Positions 41,225 to 49,889 of a stretch of 64,000 nt of DNA are shown here, in pieces. The notes below the pieces were generated by a model. The model was not told the origin of the DNA. It ran no database searches and saw nothing but the letters and a program-made list of their open reading frames with translations. Numbering within the stretch: the first letter of the stretch is position 1; each line of letters starts with the position of its first letter. Origin of the DNA: Sphingopyxis lindanitolerans (lineage in GTDB: Bacteria; Pseudomonadota; Alphaproteobacteria; Sphingomonadales; Sphingomonadaceae); the NCBI RefSeq assembly GCF_002993885.1, contig NZ_CM009578.1:1553251-1617250 (forward strand), in the 5' to 3' direction. The translations under genes and the position numbers were made by a program.

Positions 41225-42451
41225 ATGCGCAACAGCTTCCTCTTCACCTCCGAAAGCGTTTCCGAAGGTCATCCCGACAAGGTCGCCGACCAGATTTCGG
41301 ATTCGATCGTCGACCTGTTTCTGTCGAAGGATGCGGAAGCCCGCGTCGCGTGCGAAACGTTGACCACAACGCAGCTCGTCGTGCTCGCGGGCGAAATCCG
41401 CTGCAAAGGCGTGTTCGAAGATGGCGAATGGGCGCCCGGCGCGCTCGCGGAGATCGAGGCGACGGTGCGCAATACCGTCAAGGACATCGGCTATGAACAG
41501 GCCGGTTTCCACTGGAACCAGTTCCGGTTCGAGAACAACCTCCACGGCCAGTCGGCGCATATCGCGCAGGGCGTCGACGAAAGCGCGGACAAGGACGAAG
41601 GCGCGGGCGACCAGGGCATCATGTTTGGCTATGCGTCGGACGAAACCCCCGACCTGATGCCCGCGACACTCGACTATAGCCACAAGATCCTCGAGCGTAT
41701 GGCCGCCGACCGCAAGGCGGGAATCGCCCCCTTCCTCGAACCCGATGCCAAGAGCCAGGTCACGCTGCGCTACGCCAACGAACGCCCGGTCGAAGCGACC
41801 GCGATCGTCGTGTCGACCCAGCACGCGCCGGGCTATTTCTTCCACGGCGGCGAAGGCGACGAAGCGAAATATCAGGAGCTGCGCAAATATGTGCTCGGCG
41901 TGATCGCCGACGTGCTCCCCGCCGAGCTGCTCACCGCGAACACCGTCTATCATATCAACCCCACCGGCCGCTTCGAGATCGGCGGCCCCGACGGCGACGC
42001 CGGGGTGACCGGCCGCAAGATCATCGTCGACACCTATGGCGGTGCCAGCCCGCACGGCGGCGGCGCCTTCAGCGGCAAGGATCCGACCAAGGTCGACCGC
42101 TCGGCCGCCTATGTCACGCGCTACCTCGCCAAGAATATCGTCGCCGCCGGTCTCGCGCGCCGCTGCACGATCCAGCTGAGCTACGCGATCGGCGTCGCCG
42201 AGCCGCTGTCGATCTATATCGACCTGCACGGCACCGCCGCCGAGGGCGTGACCGAAGCCGCGCTCGAGCAGGCGATCCCGCAGCTCGTCCGCCTGACGCC
42301 AAAGGGCATCCGCACCCACCTCGGCCTCAACAAGCCGATCTACAAGCAGACCGCCGCTTATGGTCATTTCGGCCGTCAGGCGACCGGCGAGGCTTTCCCG
42401 TGGGAACGCACCGACCTCACCGACAGGCTGAAGGCGGCGATCGCCCGATAA
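41225..42451 (+). CDS. metK: S-adenosylmethionine synthase
   Basis: A 408-residue enzyme that makes S-adenosylmethionine from methionine and ATP. Signatures: [35 protein letters not shown], and the P-loop-like [21 protein letters not shown] at 41225. The leader between lnt and metK is only 54 nt with no clear riboswitch. trmB follows 54 nt downstream. Confidence 0.98.
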   Translation: MRNSFLFTSESVSEGHPDKVADQISDSIVDLFLSKDAEARVACETLTTTQLVVLAGEIRCKGVFEDGEWAPGALAEIEATVRNTVKDIGYEQAGFHWNQFRFENNLHGQSAHIAQGVDESADKDEGAGDQGIMFGYASDETPDLMPATLDYSHKILERMAADRKAGIAPFLEPDAKSQVTLRYANERPVEATAIVVSTQHAPGYFFHGGEGDEAKYQELRKYVLGVIADVLPAELLTANTVYHINPTGRFEIGGPDGDAGVTGRKIIVDTYGGASPHGGGAFSGKDPTKVDRSAAYVTRYLAKNIVAAGLARRCTIQLSYAIGVAEPLSIYIDLHGTAAEGVTEAALEQAIPQLVRLTPKGIRTHLGLNKPIYKQTAAYGHFGRQATGEAFPWERTDLTDRLKAAIAR

Positions 42452-42505
42452 AAGGAGCCGCGGGGGTGCTTGCCGCCCCCGCCGCGCCGCGCTAACGCGC
42501 GCGCC

Positions 42506-43237
42506 ATGACGGCTTATAAATCGGGCGATCCAACCACTCTCAACCGCCTCTACGGCCGCGCCAAGGGCAAGCCCCTGCGCGCGGGTCAGCAGGATCTCGT
42601 CGATACTCTGTTGCCGCAGATCGCGGTGCCGACCGAGGGCGACGTGACGGCCGAACGGCTGTTCGGCCATGACCGGCCGCTGCATTTCGAAATCGGCTTC
42701 GGCGGCGGCGAACATATGGCGGGGCGCGCCGACATGCTGCCCGATCACGGCTTCATCGGCGCCGAACCCTTTCTCAACGGCGTCGCGCAAGCGCTCGTCC
42801 ATGTCTCGGGCGACCCCCATCTTGCGGAAAAAGGACGCGCGCATCTGCCGCTCGCCAATATCCGTATCCATCATGGCGACGCGCTCGAAGTGCTGCGCCG
42901 CATAGCCGACGGCGCGCTGAGTTTCGCCTATTTGCTCCACCCCGATCCCTGGCCGAAGGCGCGCCACGCGAAACGGCGGATGATGAACGACGGCCCGATC
43001 GACCTGATCGCCGCCAAGCTGAAGCCCGGCGGCGAATTCCGCTTCGGCACCGACCACCCGGTCTATCTGGCCCATGCCCTGATGGTGATGCGCCGCCATC
43101 GCCATCAGTTCGAATGGCAGGCGCGGGACGCAAAGGATTTCCTCGTCCGCCCCGGCGGCTGGCCCGAAACCCGCTACGAAGCCAAAGCGCGCGCGCAGGG
43201 GCACGAGGTCTGGTATTTTCGCTGGAGGCGTATATAG
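42506..43237 (+). CDS. trmB: tRNA (guanosine(46)-N7)-methyltransferase
   Basis: A 243-residue SAM-dependent methyltransferase that modifies G46 in the tRNA variable loop. FEIGFGGGEHMAGRADML is the SAM-binding motif, FIGAEPFLNGVAQAL the next part, and LLHPDPWPKARHAKRRMMN the typical TrmB motif. The ATG at 42506 is preferred over an upstream alternative in a Pro-rich non-coding stretch. This is the last chromosomal housekeeping gene before the island. Confidence 0.95.
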   Translation: MTAYKSGDPTTLNRLYGRAKGKPLRAGQQDLVDTLLPQIAVPTEGDVTAERLFGHDRPLHFEIGFGGGEHMAGRADMLPDHGFIGAEPFLNGVAQALVHVSGDPHLAEKGRAHLPLANIRIHHGDALEVLRRIADGALSFAYLLHPDPWPKARHAKRRMMNDGPIDLIAAKLKPGGEFRFGTDHPVYLAHALMVMRRHRHQFEWQARDAKDFLVRPGGWPETRYEAKARAQGHEVWYFRWRRI

Positions 43238-43284
43238 GAGTGCTATAGGGTTGAAAAGGCTAGTTTTTTATAGCCACTCCCTAT
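43234..43284. other. Inverted repeat at the trmB end, island boundary candidate
   Basis: The left arm ATAGGAGTGCTATA (43234-43247) overlaps the trmB stop and pairs with TATAGCCACTCCCTAT (43269-43284) with two bulged bases. A TTTTTT run lies at 43264-43269. It could be the trmB terminator or part of an attachment site for the integrase that begins 86 nt further on. No tRNA gene is visible here. Confidence 0.5.
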
Positions 43285-43369
43285 GCTATCTTTTCCCCAA
43301 TTACGCGGCAATTTCCGCCACGGTGATTGCCGGGTGATTGCTGGAAACGCCGTATTGGGAGACCAATTT

Positions 43370-44596
43370 ATGGCAAGCGGAAAGATCACAAAACGGTCGG
43401 TCGATGCTCTCATTTCGAGCGGGCAACATGACATTCTTTGGGATGATAGCATAAAGGGTTTTGGCGCAAAGCGAACCAAAGCTGGCGCCGTGTCTTACGT
43501 GTTGCAATTCCGAATGGGCGGTCGCGAATCTAAGACGCGTCGCTACACGATAGGCAGCCATGGCTCGCCATGGACGCCAGCCACCGCCAGAGCCGAAGCG
43601 GAGCGACTGGCTATTCTGATCGCCCAAGGGACCGATCCAGGCGAAGCAGAGCGGCAACGACGGCGAGAGTCGGTCGATCTAGCCTTCGATAATTACTCTG
43701 ATCGCTTCGCTGATGCCTGCGTTGGAGAAGGCTGGAGGCGCCTCGTCAAGCGCAGCCTCGAGCTGCATGTAAAGCCTGTCTTGGGATCAAAGCCCCTTCC
43801 CAATCTTACGCGAATCGACATCGTTGCCGTCTTCGACCGCATGCCGCGCGCGCAGATCGCAAATATCCGCAACGTCTTCGCTGTTTTGCGCCGCCTTTTG
43901 CGCTGGGCCGTCAGCCGGGGAGATATCGATCGGAGTCCGATGGAAGGCATGGAAACCCCGCCCCCGGTCAAACCTCGCGATCGCTGGCTTTCAGACGAGG
44001 AGCTTGGCCGCATCTGGATGACGGCGCCAAACACGCATTCCTGTTTCGGACCCATCATCCGCCTTCTGATCGTCACCGGTCAGCGACGAGAGGAGGTTTC
44101 GTCGCTGCGTTGGGAGGAACTCAACCGTAAAGATCTCCTATGGACCCTGCCCGGCGAACGGGCAAAGAATGGCGAGCCCAACCGAATTCCGCTCAACGAA
44201 CTTGCAGTTGCGATCCTCGACGAGGTTGCCGGGTCGACTATCTGGCCGCGTAGCGGCAGGATGTTCACGACCTCCAGGGGCGGAAGGTTCACCGGATATA
44301 GCAAAGGCAAGATCAAGCTCGACCTGCTTATGTCGCAAGACGGCCGCGAACCGTTACCGGACTGGCGACTGCATGACTTGAGACGAACTCTTGCAACCGG
44401 GTTTCAACGGCTAGGCGTTCGATTTGAAGTGACCGAAGCTGTGCTCAACCACGTCGGAGGTTCCCGCGCGGGCGTCGCCGGTATCTACCAGCGCCACGAC
44501 TGGAAGGACGAGAAGCGCGAAGCAATGAAGAGTTGGAACGATCATCTGGCAACGATCATTCGTTTGGCGAATATGGCGCCTGATCGCGCATGGTAA
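43370..44596 (+). CDS. P4-type tyrosine recombinase / integrase
   Basis: A 408-residue site-specific recombinase. The N-terminal DUF4102-like part has KITKRSVDALISSG and the DDSIKGFGAKRTKAG arm-binding pattern. The catalytic residues are Arg about 240 (TGQRREEVSSLRW), His-x-x-Arg at about 335-338 (LHDLRRTLATG), His about 361 (LNHVGG) and Tyr about 373 (GIYQRHDW). The ATG at 43370 follows GGGAG. It lies at the left edge of a gene set with different organisation, as expected of an integrative element. Its usual targets are tRNA genes, and none is adjacent here. Confidence 0.92.
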   Translation: MASGKITKRSVDALISSGQHDILWDDSIKGFGAKRTKAGAVSYVLQFRMGGRESKTRRYTIGSHGSPWTPATARAEAERLAILIAQGTDPGEAERQRRRESVDLAFDNYSDRFADACVGEGWRRLVKRSLELHVKPVLGSKPLPNLTRIDIVAVFDRMPRAQIANIRNVFAVLRRLLRWAVSRGDIDRSPMEGMETPPPVKPRDRWLSDEELGRIWMTAPNTHSCFGPIIRLLIVTGQRREEVSSLRWEELNRKDLLWTLPGERAKNGEPNRIPLNELAVAILDEVAGSTIWPRSGRMFTTSRGGRFTGYSKGKIKLDLLMSQDGREPLPDWRLHDLRRTLATGFQRLGVRFEVTEAVLNHVGGSRAGVAGIYQRHDWKDEKREAMKSWNDHLATIIRLANMAPDRAW

Positions 44597-44786
44597 GCGC
44601 TTATAAAGAGACTTGCTGTCCACGATCGATTGCGCCGAACAAAATATGCAGAGTGAATCTGTCGATTTCCGTTGCGAACAGCTCTTGCAGCCGGATCCGT
44701 TCGCCAACGACTGACTCTTGCGTTCTTGCTGATCAAGGGGGATATTCGCGGCGTGCGTAGCAGCGCCAAAGTTGGAGACAATTCGA

Positions 44787-45440
44787 GTGAACAAGAAGGA
44801 TGAAATTTACGATCTTCTCGTTAGCCGAATGGTTGGCGCGCAATATAATTTTGGCCAGCGGGTGTCGGTCAAGGATCTTGTGAGCGATACCGGAGCGAGC
44901 CGCCAGCCGATCATGGCCGCGCTCAACCGTTTGAGTTCGGAAGGATTTGTTCGCATAATTCCGCAGGTCGGTTGCGAGGTGATAAATCCAAGCTATTACG
45001 AGATCGCAGATTTCTATATCATGTTTGAAAGGCTCGAGGGACTGCTGACGGAACTGGCGGCAGCGCGTCGGACCGATTCGCAAACGCGCGATTTGCGCGC
45101 GCTGCAAGCACGTATTCTCACGATCGACTTTGACGAGCCGCGCAGCGCGGTAATTTATTGCGAACTCAACCGTGCCTTCCATCAGCTCATCCACGATATG
45201 GCTCAGTCGCCCTTTGTCGACGCGCGGCAGAACAGCAATTTTGACATGTCTGATTTCTTCATCAACCAAGCCGGTGGTTTCAATCATTTCATGGCCGATA
45301 CCGCACGTGAACATGATGAAATCATTGAGGCGATCGCTTCCAAATCCCCTGCCCGCGCGCGCGGGCTGGCAGAATCACACATCGGCGCGGTCGCCTCGTC
45401 GGTGTTGGCGGGCCTGCGAAAACATCGCGCCGCCGCCTAA
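44787..45440 (+). CDS. GntR family transcriptional regulator (FadR-like, FCD domain)
   Basis: About 217 residues. The N-terminal winged helix reads VSVKDLVSDTGASRQPIMAAL, with EGFVRIIPQVGCEV as the wing. The C-terminal helical FCD domain includes ELNRAFHQLIHDMAQ and HDEIIEAIASKSPARARGL, which holds a metal/ligand pocket His set. The GTG at 44787 was chosen because GGAG lies at the correct distance; the TTG 15 nt upstream has none. It is convergent with the CoA-transferase gene and may be its regulator. Confidence 0.85.
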   Translation: MNKKDEIYDLLVSRMVGAQYNFGQRVSVKDLVSDTGASRQPIMAALNRLSSEGFVRIIPQVGCEVINPSYYEIADFYIMFERLEGLLTELAAARRTDSQTRDLRALQARILTIDFDEPRSAVIYCELNRAFHQLIHDMAQSPFVDARQNSNFDMSDFFINQAGGFNHFMADTAREHDEIIEAIASKSPARARGLAESHIGAVASSVLAGLRKHRAAA

Positions 45441-45514
45441 CTAATAGTCACGAGAGCATGGTGAGGAAGGGCATGATCGGAGGCTCCATCGTCGCTCGGT
45501 GCGGTCGATGAGGA

Positions 45515-46720
45515 TCACCCTATTACTCCTCTTGTCTTTAGCCCCGCTACTTCTAAGTCGCCCAGTCCGAGCTCTCTCCGCAGAACGGAGTCAGTATTCT
45601 CGCCCAAGAGCGGTGGTGGTGTGGAGGCAACCGCGCGCTCGCCATCGACTTTGATGGGGCTGGCTATGCCTGGAAGATCACCCAATTCCTTGTGGTTGAG
45701 CGAAATCTTCATTCCACGGTGCAGAACATGAGCGTCCTTAAAGACGTCCGAAATTTCATTGATCGGACCAGCCGGGACATCGGCGGCGTCGAGCCGTTCT
45801 ATCCATGAAGCTGCGCCCGCGCCTACAAAGATCGGCGCCAACTCATCTTCCAGCGCCTGTTTGTTTCCGGCCCGCGAACCATTGGTGCCAAAGCGTGGGT
45901 CGTCAGCAAGGTCACTCCGCCCAATTGCGTCGCACAGCCGACGAAACTGAGAGTCGTTTCCGATTGCGAGATTGATCCCGCGGTCGGCTGTCGGGAAAGA
46001 CTGGTATGGCACGATGTTGGGGTGAGCGTTGCCATAACGGGGCGGATTCTCCCCCGTGGCGAAAAAGTTGAAGGCTTGATTTGCAAGGGTGGCAACGGTG
46101 ACATCGAGCAACGACACGTCGAGATGAGCGCCCTCGCCGGTATTTCCCCGCCGGACAAGAGCTGCCAGGATTGCGATCGCCGAGTAGAGACCCGTCATGA
46201 TGTCAGACAGGGCAACGCCCGTCTTCATCGGGCCACTTTCCTGCGAACCCGTGACGCTCATTAATCCGCCCATGCCCTGCGCGATAAAATCATAACCGGG
46301 CCGGCCGCTATAGGGGCCGTCTTGGCCAAAGCCCGTCACGGAACAATAGACCAGGGCCGGGTTGGCCTCTCGCAGCCTCGCAGCGTCGAGCCCGTAGCGC
46401 TTGAGCGTCCCGACCTTGAAATTCTCAACGACAACGTCGCAACCGGCCGCCAAATCTCGAATAATCTGCTGTCCCTCGGCGTCGGTGAAATCGACGGCAA
46501 TCGCTTCCTTTCCCCGATTTGCGCACAGATAATAGGCAGACGTTGCCTCTCCGCCGGCATAAAGCCAAGGCGGCCCCCAACGACGCGTGTCGTCCCCTTC
46601 GAGCGGGCGTTCGACCTTGATAACTGTGGCGCCCAAATCGGCCATGAGCTGCGTTGCCCAAGGTCCAGCAAGGACCCGACTGAGGTCAAGAATCAGAATT
46701 CCTTCTAACATTCGGGTCAT
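45515..46720 (-). CDS. CaiB/BaiF family III CoA-transferase
   Basis: A 401-residue enzyme that transfers CoA between carboxylic acids. The motifs include LDLSRVLAGPWATQLMADLGA, VIKVERP, VVENFKVGTLKRYGLD and the catalytic Asp at about 144 (RPGYDFIAQGMGG). ATG at 46720 behind GAGGGG. It is divergent from an EamA transporter gene. Its place in the island suggests activation of an acid intermediate, for example a benzoate or dicarboxylate; the substrate is not known. Confidence 0.9.
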   Translation of the reverse strand: MTRMLEGILILDLSRVLAGPWATQLMADLGATVIKVERPLEGDDTRRWGPPWLYAGGEATSAYYLCANRGKEAIAVDFTDAEGQQIIRDLAAGCDVVVENFKVGTLKRYGLDAARLREANPALVYCSVTGFGQDGPYSGRPGYDFIAQGMGGLMSVTGSQESGPMKTGVALSDIMTGLYSAIAILAALVRRGNTGEGAHLDVSLLDVTVATLANQAFNFFATGENPPRYGNAHPNIVPYQSFPTADRGINLAIGNDSQFRRLCDAIGRSDLADDPRFGTNGSRAGNKQALEDELAPIFVGAGAASWIERLDAADVPAGPINEISDVFKDAHVLHRGMKISLNHKELGDLPGIASPIKVDGERAVASTPPPLLGENTDSVLRRELGLGDLEVAGLKTRGVIG

Positions 46721-46779
46721 GGTGCCCCTCCAGCGAGCGCCACCTTATGCGCTTCCTTATTGCATTTAGAAAAATGTGA

Positions 46780-46792
46780 TGCACTATGTGCA
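46780..46792. promoter_or_regulatory. Dyad TGCAC-TAT-GTGCA between the CoA-transferase and EamA genes
   Basis: Perfect 5-bp arms with a 3-bp centre, in the 175-bp divergent promoter region. A further imperfect dyad ATTGCATTT/AAATGTGAT is directly left (46759-46780). The centre carries ATGTGCAAC, which partly matches the TTGTGCAA motif of the island. Confidence 0.5.
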
Positions 46793-46895
46793 ACGCGATG
46801 ACGCAGATCGGATCATGGTTCAAGCCAAATTTTGCGAGCCAGAAGAAGCGCAGGGCGGCGCACCAGATCGGCAAATTGACCAAAAGGGGCATCCA

Positions 46896-47864
46896 TTGAC
46901 GCATCGATTTCCAATATTTCAGCGAGCCTGGGGTTCTGCCGGCTTATTGCTTTGTGCAGCCTCGCTTTTTTGGGCCCTCAACCCCATTGTTGCGCGCGCA
47001 GTTCACCACCTCGTTACCCCCCTCGGCATGGCCTTTTGGCGATGGGTCGTAGCAATGGGGGTAGGCTTACTTTTCGCTTGGCCGCATCTTGTCGCGGATC
47101 GTCGCGCAATTCTGCAGAATTGGAAAATGCTGTCGTTTCTCGGAACGCTTGGAATCGGAGCGTTCGCCCTCGTGGTTTATTGGGGCCTTCAATATACAAC
47201 GGCGACGAATAACCTGATGATGCAGGGCGCCATGCCTTCGATGATACTCCTGCTTTCGACAGTGATCTTTCGAGACCGAATTACGATCGGTCAGTTGGCA
47301 GGCACGCTCGTATCACTGGCCGGTTTGCTCGTCATCGTCGCGCAAGGAAGCCTAGCCAATATTCTGGCCATGACGTTCAACCGCGGAGATGCCGCCGCCC
47401 TTTTCGGCGTTTTTCTCTACTCGCTCTACTCGACCCTTTTGCGGAAGAAACCCGCCATACATCAGCTCAGCTTTCTCGTAACGCTGTTCGCGGTCGGGGC
47501 CGCAAGCATTGCCATCCCGTATCTTCTGGAGATTGCGCACGGCCATTATATGGCGGCGAGGATTGAGGTTCCGCTCGCCATCCTTTATGTCGGAATTTTC
47601 CCTTCGCTCCTTGCATATTTCTTTTTCAACCGTTCAGTGGATTTGATCGGTGTCGCTCGCGCGAGTATCTATATGAATCTGCCCCCAGTCTTTGGGGTTG
47701 CGCTTGCAATTCTCCTGCTTGGAGAACATCTCGCTCCCTTTCACATTGCGGGCGCGGCACTTGTCGGTGCAGGGGTGTTCATGGCGACACGCCGCGAGGA
47801 CGAGCCGCCAGCAGCAGGCCGCGTCGAAACTGTGGCCGTCGAGGCTGCATCCTCGCCGCGCTAA
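46896..47864 (+). CDS. EamA/DMT-superfamily transporter
   Basis: A membrane protein of about 322 residues with ten predicted helices, two EamA domains in tandem (first SAGLLLCAASLFWALNPIVAR, second VDLIGVARASIYMNLPPVFG with LGEHLAPFHIAGAALVGAGV). It is a drug/metabolite transporter type. A TTG at 46896 behind AAAAGGGG was chosen; the frame opens earlier (GTG at 46776, ATG at 46815), but that region is hydrophilic and overlaps a dyad. Its role in the island is probably export or uptake of a substrate or intermediate. Confidence 0.82.
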   Translation: MTHRFPIFQRAWGSAGLLLCAASLFWALNPIVARAVHHLVTPLGMAFWRWVVAMGVGLLFAWPHLVADRRAILQNWKMLSFLGTLGIGAFALVVYWGLQYTTATNNLMMQGAMPSMILLLSTVIFRDRITIGQLAGTLVSLAGLLVIVAQGSLANILAMTFNRGDAAALFGVFLYSLYSTLLRKKPAIHQLSFLVTLFAVGAASIAIPYLLEIAHGHYMAARIEVPLAILYVGIFPSLLAYFFFNRSVDLIGVARASIYMNLPPVFGVALAILLLGEHLAPFHIAGAALVGAGVFMATRREDEPPAAGRVETVAVEAASSPR

Positions 47865-47976
47865 TTTTCACGTTCGATTTGCCGGCGGACACTGGCACAC
47901 GACAGGAGAGCGGATACGCGCGAATGGCTGGCAACAGGGCGCAATCTGCCATTGCATAGGAATGCCGCGCGGGCAG

Positions 47977-47984
47977 TTGCACAA
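47977..47984. promoter_or_regulatory. TTGCACAA motif upstream of the iclR gene
   Basis: Copy of the island motif (TTGCACAA is the reverse complement of TTGTGCAA), in the 276-bp gap before the IclR gene, about 100-160 bp from its start depending on the start chosen. Fits autoregulation. Confidence 0.5.
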
Positions 47985-48140
47985 GAAACGACTTTGCATC
48001 TTGAGATATGAATTGTATCTGTTGTCGCTTCCTAGAACCCTCGTATCCCTGCAAAAGGGACAAAATAAGAGAATGGAAGAAGTTTGGAACGTCAGGCAAA
48101 AAGCGTGAGAGTGACAGAGCTTGAAGACGATCACTCCGAT

Positions 48141-48953
48141 ATGTCGGCCTCTTCCAAATCGCCGCGCGATGTTGCGCAAAAGCCTCGCAAGAGTATCCAG
48201 TCGGTAGAGACTGGGGTCCGCGTGCTCGAAGCGCTGATATCTTGTCCCGGCGGCTGCGCACCCCTTCGCGATATCGCCGCGGGAGCCGAGATGTCGCGCA
48301 GCCAGGCGCACCGATATCTCCAGGCCTACATTAATACTGGGCTGGTCCAGCAGGAGCCTGCGGACGGTCGCTATTCTCTCGGTCCAACCGCCCTCAAGGT
48401 CGGACTCTCGGCCTTGTCGAGGCTCGACGTTATTCGCATCACCACCGCCTATCTGCGGCAGCTTGCGGATGATCTCGGGACCACTGGTCTGCTCTCGATA
48501 TGGGGTGACTATGGGCCGACGATCATCCGTTGGCTCGATGGCGGCGTTCCAATTGCGACGTCTTTGCACGTCGGATCGGTCCTTCCCATTCAGCATTCGT
48601 CTGCAGGGCTCGTTTTCATGGCTTTCCAGCCACTCCCTGCCTATAAGCGGCTGCTTGAACGTGAGCGCGCTGCGCGGACGTCCATCGATGAAATCGAGCT
48701 GCAAGCTATGCTGACGGAGATCCGGAGGCAAGGCTACGCCAAGGTGGACGGCCAAGTGGTACCGGGGCTCGCTGCCATTTCAGTCCCGGTTTTCGACATG
48801 CAGGAAAAGCTGATCGCGGTGATTGGCGTACTTGGCCGGATGACCGACGAAAAATTCTTTTGCCAGAGCAATATCGACAAAGTCCAGGCCGCCGCTCTCA
48901 AAGCCAGCAACGCAATGGGCTGGCAGCCGGAGGAGATGCGTGGGGATTCCTGA
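48141..48953 (+). CDS. IclR family transcriptional regulator
   Basis: About 270 residues. Winged-helix N-terminus with SVETGVRVLEALISCPGGCAP and DIAAGAEMSRSQAHRYLQAYI; the effector domain has ADDLGTTGLLSIWG, VGSVLPIQHSSAGLVFMAF and the GLAAISVPVFDMQEKLIAVIGV strand near the end. The first in-frame ATG is 48141; earlier GTG (48105) or TTG (48084) starts are possible. IclR proteins commonly control aromatic catabolism, and this gene neighbours the big catabolic array, so it is the favoured regulator of the TTGTGCAA sites. Confidence 0.87.
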   Translation: MSASSKSPRDVAQKPRKSIQSVETGVRVLEALISCPGGCAPLRDIAAGAEMSRSQAHRYLQAYINTGLVQQEPADGRYSLGPTALKVGLSALSRLDVIRITTAYLRQLADDLGTTGLLSIWGDYGPTIIRWLDGGVPIATSLHVGSVLPIQHSSAGLVFMAFQPLPAYKRLLERERAARTSIDEIELQAMLTEIRRQGYAKVDGQVVPGLAAISVPVFDMQEKLIAVIGVLGRMTDEKFFCQSNIDKVQAAALKASNAMGWQPEEMRGDS

Positions 48954-49025
48954 CCCGCTTGGTGCGATCGCCATAAACGGGAGCCTCCCGGGCGCTGGCA
49001 TGCGAGGGGATTTCGGGGGCAGGAC

Positions 49026-49559
49026 GTGAAGCCACTCGATCCCGACACCTTCTGGCGTTTCTCGGTATCAGCTTATGCGCAGCCCGGTGTAGCGGATATT
49101 TGCCTCAGCTTGCAGGACGACCATGGCTTCGATGTCAACCTCCTGCTTCTGTGCTGCTGGTTAGCGCAGCTGCGGTCGATCGTGCTTAGCGAGACGGAAT
49201 TGCGTTTTCTCCTCGCAGAAATTGAGGCGACAAATTCAGAAGTCATCGGGCCACTGCGTCAGGCCCGCCGGTGGCTGAAAGCTCCCGCCAGCACCAGCGG
49301 GGCCTCGGCTGCCAAGGCGCAGCGTGTCCGGCGCCTCATAAAGATGGCCGAACTCGAAGGGGAACGGCTGGCGCAGCACCTGCTAATCAGCGCGGCGAGT
49401 GCGCTAGGAGCTGAGAGCTGCGCTGACCTATTGAACGCCGCAAACCTCAGTCTGACGGCCTATACGCGGATCGTTAACGAGACTGACGCTGCCGATGCCT
49501 TGCAAAGCCTTGCGCGCCTCGTCGTCAAGGAGCGTTCGAAGGACCCTTTGCCGTCTTGA
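49026..49559 (+). CDS. TIGR02444/DUF2390 family protein
   Basis: A 177-residue helical protein. FWRFSVSAYAQPGVADICLSLQDDHGFDVNLLLLCCWLA is typical of the TIGR02444 family, then a Leu-rich C-terminus with LNAANLSLTAYTRIVNE. GTG start behind GGGGGCAGGA. The function of the family is not known. The stop overlaps the end of the convergent cytochrome c gene by 35 nt. It could be co-transcribed with iclR, which ends 72 nt upstream. Confidence 0.75.
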   Translation: MKPLDPDTFWRFSVSAYAQPGVADICLSLQDDHGFDVNLLLLCCWLAQLRSIVLSETELRFLLAEIEATNSEVIGPLRQARRWLKAPASTSGASAAKAQRVRRLIKMAELEGERLAQHLLISAASALGAESCADLLNAANLSLTAYTRIVNETDAADALQSLARLVVKERSKDPLPS

Positions 49560-49866
49560 TGTAGGTGAATACAAGATCCACATCGGCGTCTGTCAGCTCG
49601 GTTGGGCGGAATGGCGGCATTTCGATCAGCCCGTTTCGGACGACCGAGTGGACATAGTCCTTGTCGAGGTCCTTGCGGCCAATGAGGGGCGCAACGGGTC
49701 GCTCCATCTCTTCAAGCAGCATAGTGGCGGGATGACCCGGGCCCGGGTCGTGACAACCCGCGCAGTTCAGGGCATATAATTCTGCACCGTCCGGTTTGTC
49801 CGCATCTGACGATTTCGAACAAGCGGTTAGCATCAGCAGAGCGACCGCCAGCAATCCCATCTTCAT
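49525..49866 (-). CDS. Lipoprotein c-type cytochrome (electron acceptor of the flavoproteins)
   Basis: A 113-residue exported haem protein. The signal peptide ends in a lipobox (LLMLTACSK), so the mature protein is probably lipid-anchored in the inner or outer membrane. One haem site, CAGCH, follows at about residue 35, and the axial Met is likely the one in EMPPFRPTEL. p-Cresol methylhydroxylase pairs a flavoprotein with a small c-type cytochrome (PchC); this one is last in the operon and fits that role except for the lipid anchor. It overlaps the convergent TIGR02444 gene. Confidence 0.85.
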   Translation of the reverse strand: MKMGLLAVALLMLTACSKSSDADKPDGAELYALNCAGCHDPGPGHPATMLLEEMERPVAPLIGRKDLDKDYVHSVVRNGLIEMPPFRPTELTDADVDLVFTYIKTAKGPSNAP

Positions 49867-49889
49867 GCTTTCGATTCCCTTGTTTGAGG

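Noticed and set aside
43238..43369. tRNA gene or tRNA 3' fragment as the integrase target
   Set aside because: No cloverleaf or T-arm sequence is present on either strand.
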